Assembly (NCBI RefSeq): GCF_003672135.1
Contig: NC_039506.1
Coordinates: 14,322,001 to 14,386,000, forward strand
DNA: 64,000 bases
Source of the DNA: Ooceraea biroi
Taxonomy: Eukaryota > Arthropoda > Insecta > Hymenoptera > Formicidae
Reading direction: 5' to 3'
The first letter of the stretch is position 1. The number at the start of each line of letters is the position of its first letter. Positions 61,546-64,000 of the stretch are shown here, piece by piece. Position numbers and translations under genes: made by a program. Under the pieces are notes generated by a model that saw only the letters and a list, made by a program, of their open reading frames with translations, was not told where the DNA came from and ran no database searches.

Positions 61546-64000
61546 GATCTCGTTATTTATCAAGTGCTTCATCCTGCAAAGAGCAAAAGGGTGCGACTCC
61601 GAAATTCCGCTTTCCGTTCAAAGACATTTCGATTAATTAAATAACTCAATTATCGATTAATTACATTCTTCGAGAATTCTCGCGATTTCGCGACACGGAA
61701 GTCCGCGTTTGAGAGTTCCTCTCAACGTTTCGCGTCTCGAATCATCTCTACGAGTGACCTCTCCGCTAATGCGATCTGCCGTTAGTCTATAACTACTCGT
61801 GACAGCGGTTTTGGCTCGGATGAACGCGACGACCGGCTTTAAACAACGTCGATATCGAAAGACGGTGGATTTCCGTGAAGACGTGCGTCGGATGCGAGAG
61901 AGCTTGAAGTAACTCTGCGAGGCTCACGGAAGACGAGCTCCGGAACTCGTTCGCGATGCGCGACCAAAATCGCGCGCATCAAAAGCCGCCGGCTTCGATC
62001 GGCAAAGTAAGAGCATTAGCCTCACCTCGTCTCCAGCCTATAATTAATTAAGCCTCGGGTGAGGAGAAAGAGCAGGAGGGCGTCAATGCCGCGGACCGTC
62101 TAATATCATCGCGACCGTGTCTCCAGCGGATCAGCGGCAGCCTGCTTCCGCGTGTAAGCGTGAACGAGCGAGCGGGTGAGTGAGCGAGCTAGCTAGCGCG
62201 CAAAGTACTTGGTGGTCGTGATATTCCTGGCTTAACGTCGCCCTCATCAAAATTGTAATTAAACTCCATACACGTAGTTCTCGATCCCGCGCTGGCTAAT
62301 ACGTTCTAGACAGCCAGGCGCGTAAATAAATTCGCGCAGAACGAGTACAAGCGTAATTCTCGCGCGCGCATTAAATGTTGGCGAACCTTTGTCGAGCGCG
62401 CGGCAGTTTACGAATTCTCTCCTCTTCCTCCCGCCCTCCCCGCTTTCTGCCTCTTCCTGCCGGGTTCCAGGGATAGTTTTTTAACTCGTTAATTGCACAA
62501 GCCGGGAATTACTCATACTTGTGCCGTAAATTTAAACGAATTACTTTATCTAACGCGTAGGCATGTAAATATGCGACTTGTAAATATGCCATAGCGCGCG
62601 CACGCGCGCGCGAACACGATTAAATGAAGCACAAGCCATCAAGAAAATTTTTATGAAATAAAATTAGCGAATGTAGAGCAATTATTATTGCAGGTTGCAA
62701 TGAAATAACTCATATTATTATGGCTTATAAATTTAATTAAATTTATTACGTAAATTAAATCTCGTATAATTATATTGACCATCACGAAAAAAGAAAATCT
62801 TTCTTTCTCTGAGGAAAGGTTCAGATGCAACTTGTCGATATTGTACCAATAATAGAAAGTAATATATTTTCCTTCCTTTCTTTAGCTCTGCGATTTTAAA
62901 TTGGATCCCATTGTGATCCTAGTACGTTCTTTAAAACGGAACTGACAGAACGGACTTCGAGAAAAAGAGGCATGTTACTTCGAATCCACATTAATCTGTG
63001 CTAATCAAAACTTGCTTATGATCAGCGTTAAACTCATCAAGTATCGTGCAGTGTACACGAAACTGTGTACTTCCTCCTAATTAATAAATCTAATGAAAAG
63101 GGATCGAACAGTGAAACTGGCGCGCTGCTAATCGGAAGATCCTCTCTCGCTACCCTAAAAGCAACAAATCCGTTGATTCTCCGCTTCCTCCAAACATTCG
63201 TCCTTCTGTTGCCCGTTTCCACCCCTAGGTTCTCGTCTCACCTCCACCCGGCAAACACGGCAATCGTCGAAAAAGCGTCGAGAGAAATCAAATGAGTTTG
63301 CGCGGGAGTGACAATGGAGTTTCGCGACTGTAATCAAGCTACTACGAGCGGCGCGGGAAAAGGGACGGCGTCGCTGATAGGGAGGAGGGATGTTGATGCG
63401 GAGGACCGTCCTCTCTCTCCCTCTCTCCTCCCATTTGAATTTCCACGCAAAGGGAAACGAGCTGCCACCGATAGCGCTTAGAAATCGTCGTCGCGGCGTA
63501 CGACGATAGAGACGTCGAATTAAGCACGATGCGGACCCTTAATTAAACGCTCGAAATTGAGCCATCGATTAAATACCCACCCCCGCGGGACACGAGAGCT
63601 CGCGCCACCCTTTCTTTAGGTCGCGCGCGAGCGAGAACGTCTGAATCATCGAAGTTCGTTCGACCATACGAGTGACGGATGCGAATAAAAACGTCAACGC
63701 AAAAACGCGTAAAGGATTTTTGCATATTGCATGCCGCGTATTTGAAAGTAGACTGCATACAAAGTATCGCGGCATTTTAATTCTCCGATCGTCGGAATTT
63801 CTCCCGTCAATAAATTCTAAATAGAAATTCTCTTTTGTCTTTTCTCCTATTTCTGGATAACTGAAAATTCGAGGAAGATTTTATTTGTTAACGTACGCTG
63901 CGTATTTATCGTTTGCACGATCGATATAATATTGCATGATATTGAAAGTCCCGATTTTTCCTTGGAGAGACACGATGTGCCTTACGCGCACAAAGAACGC
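61546..64000. other. Unique non-coding DNA to the window end
   Basis: No gene recognised. GC alternating run 62586-62612. Overlapping chance frames on both strands at 63037-63775. Confidence 0.55.

Noticed and set aside
1..64000. tRNA, rRNA, known insect microRNA seeds and CRISPR-like arrays
   Set aside because: Read by eye for B-box-like GGTTCGA contexts, common microRNA sequences and regular spacer arrays; none convincing. The 164-bp array is a transposon satellite, not CRISPR.

Overview
This looks like animal nuclear DNA, most likely from an ant or another hymenopteran insect. The background is CpG-rich unique sequence, with AT-rich transposons set into it and many di- and tetranucleotide microsatellites. 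I see no bacterial gene layout, no rRNA or tRNA, no CRISPR array and no convincing multi-exon host gene. Almost all the support for coding comes from mobile elements. The species call is inference; the transposon families are read from the sequence.

Layout. 1-4250: the 3' part of a decayed DIRS-type (tyrosine-recombinase) retrotransposon, with gag-like, reverse transcriptase/RNase H and recombinase reading frames, each broken by stops or a frameshift, then DIRS-style terminal palindromes. 4251-13682: unique non-coding DNA with a long GT/GC microsatellite. 13683-17376: a complete Transib-class (RAG1-related) DNA transposon. It has a 5-bp target duplication (TACCC), termini that start with the heptamer CACAGTG, a nearly intact RAG1-core-like transposase, and a decayed inverted copy of the transposase N-terminus in its 5' region. 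21373-23157: a composite AT-rich element with two hairpin MITEs inside it, then a third MITE. 29629-30679: an old inverted repeat, a 24-bp minisatellite and a young foldback element. 36921-37043: a small MITE. 38650-39225: a foldback derivative of a Tc1/mariner-like element that keeps the end of a transposase gene.

50015-52634 is the most unusual structure: a 2.6-kb near-palindrome with a MULE-like 9-bp target duplication. Its arms are built of 164-bp units in mirror order (types A, B, C), and the right arm carries three extra A units. 52905-53577 is another foldback element (TA duplication) that carries a short Cys-rich coding fragment. 60541-61505 holds three diverged copies of a module with homeodomain-type GATTA sites, possibly a regulatory region. 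The rest reads as intergenic or intronic DNA.

The genes do not form one pathway; each coding unit serves its own transposon. Two features stand out: the Transib element, whose ends and transposase mirror the V(D)J system, and the high density of foldback elements that would give long hairpin RNAs if transcribed.
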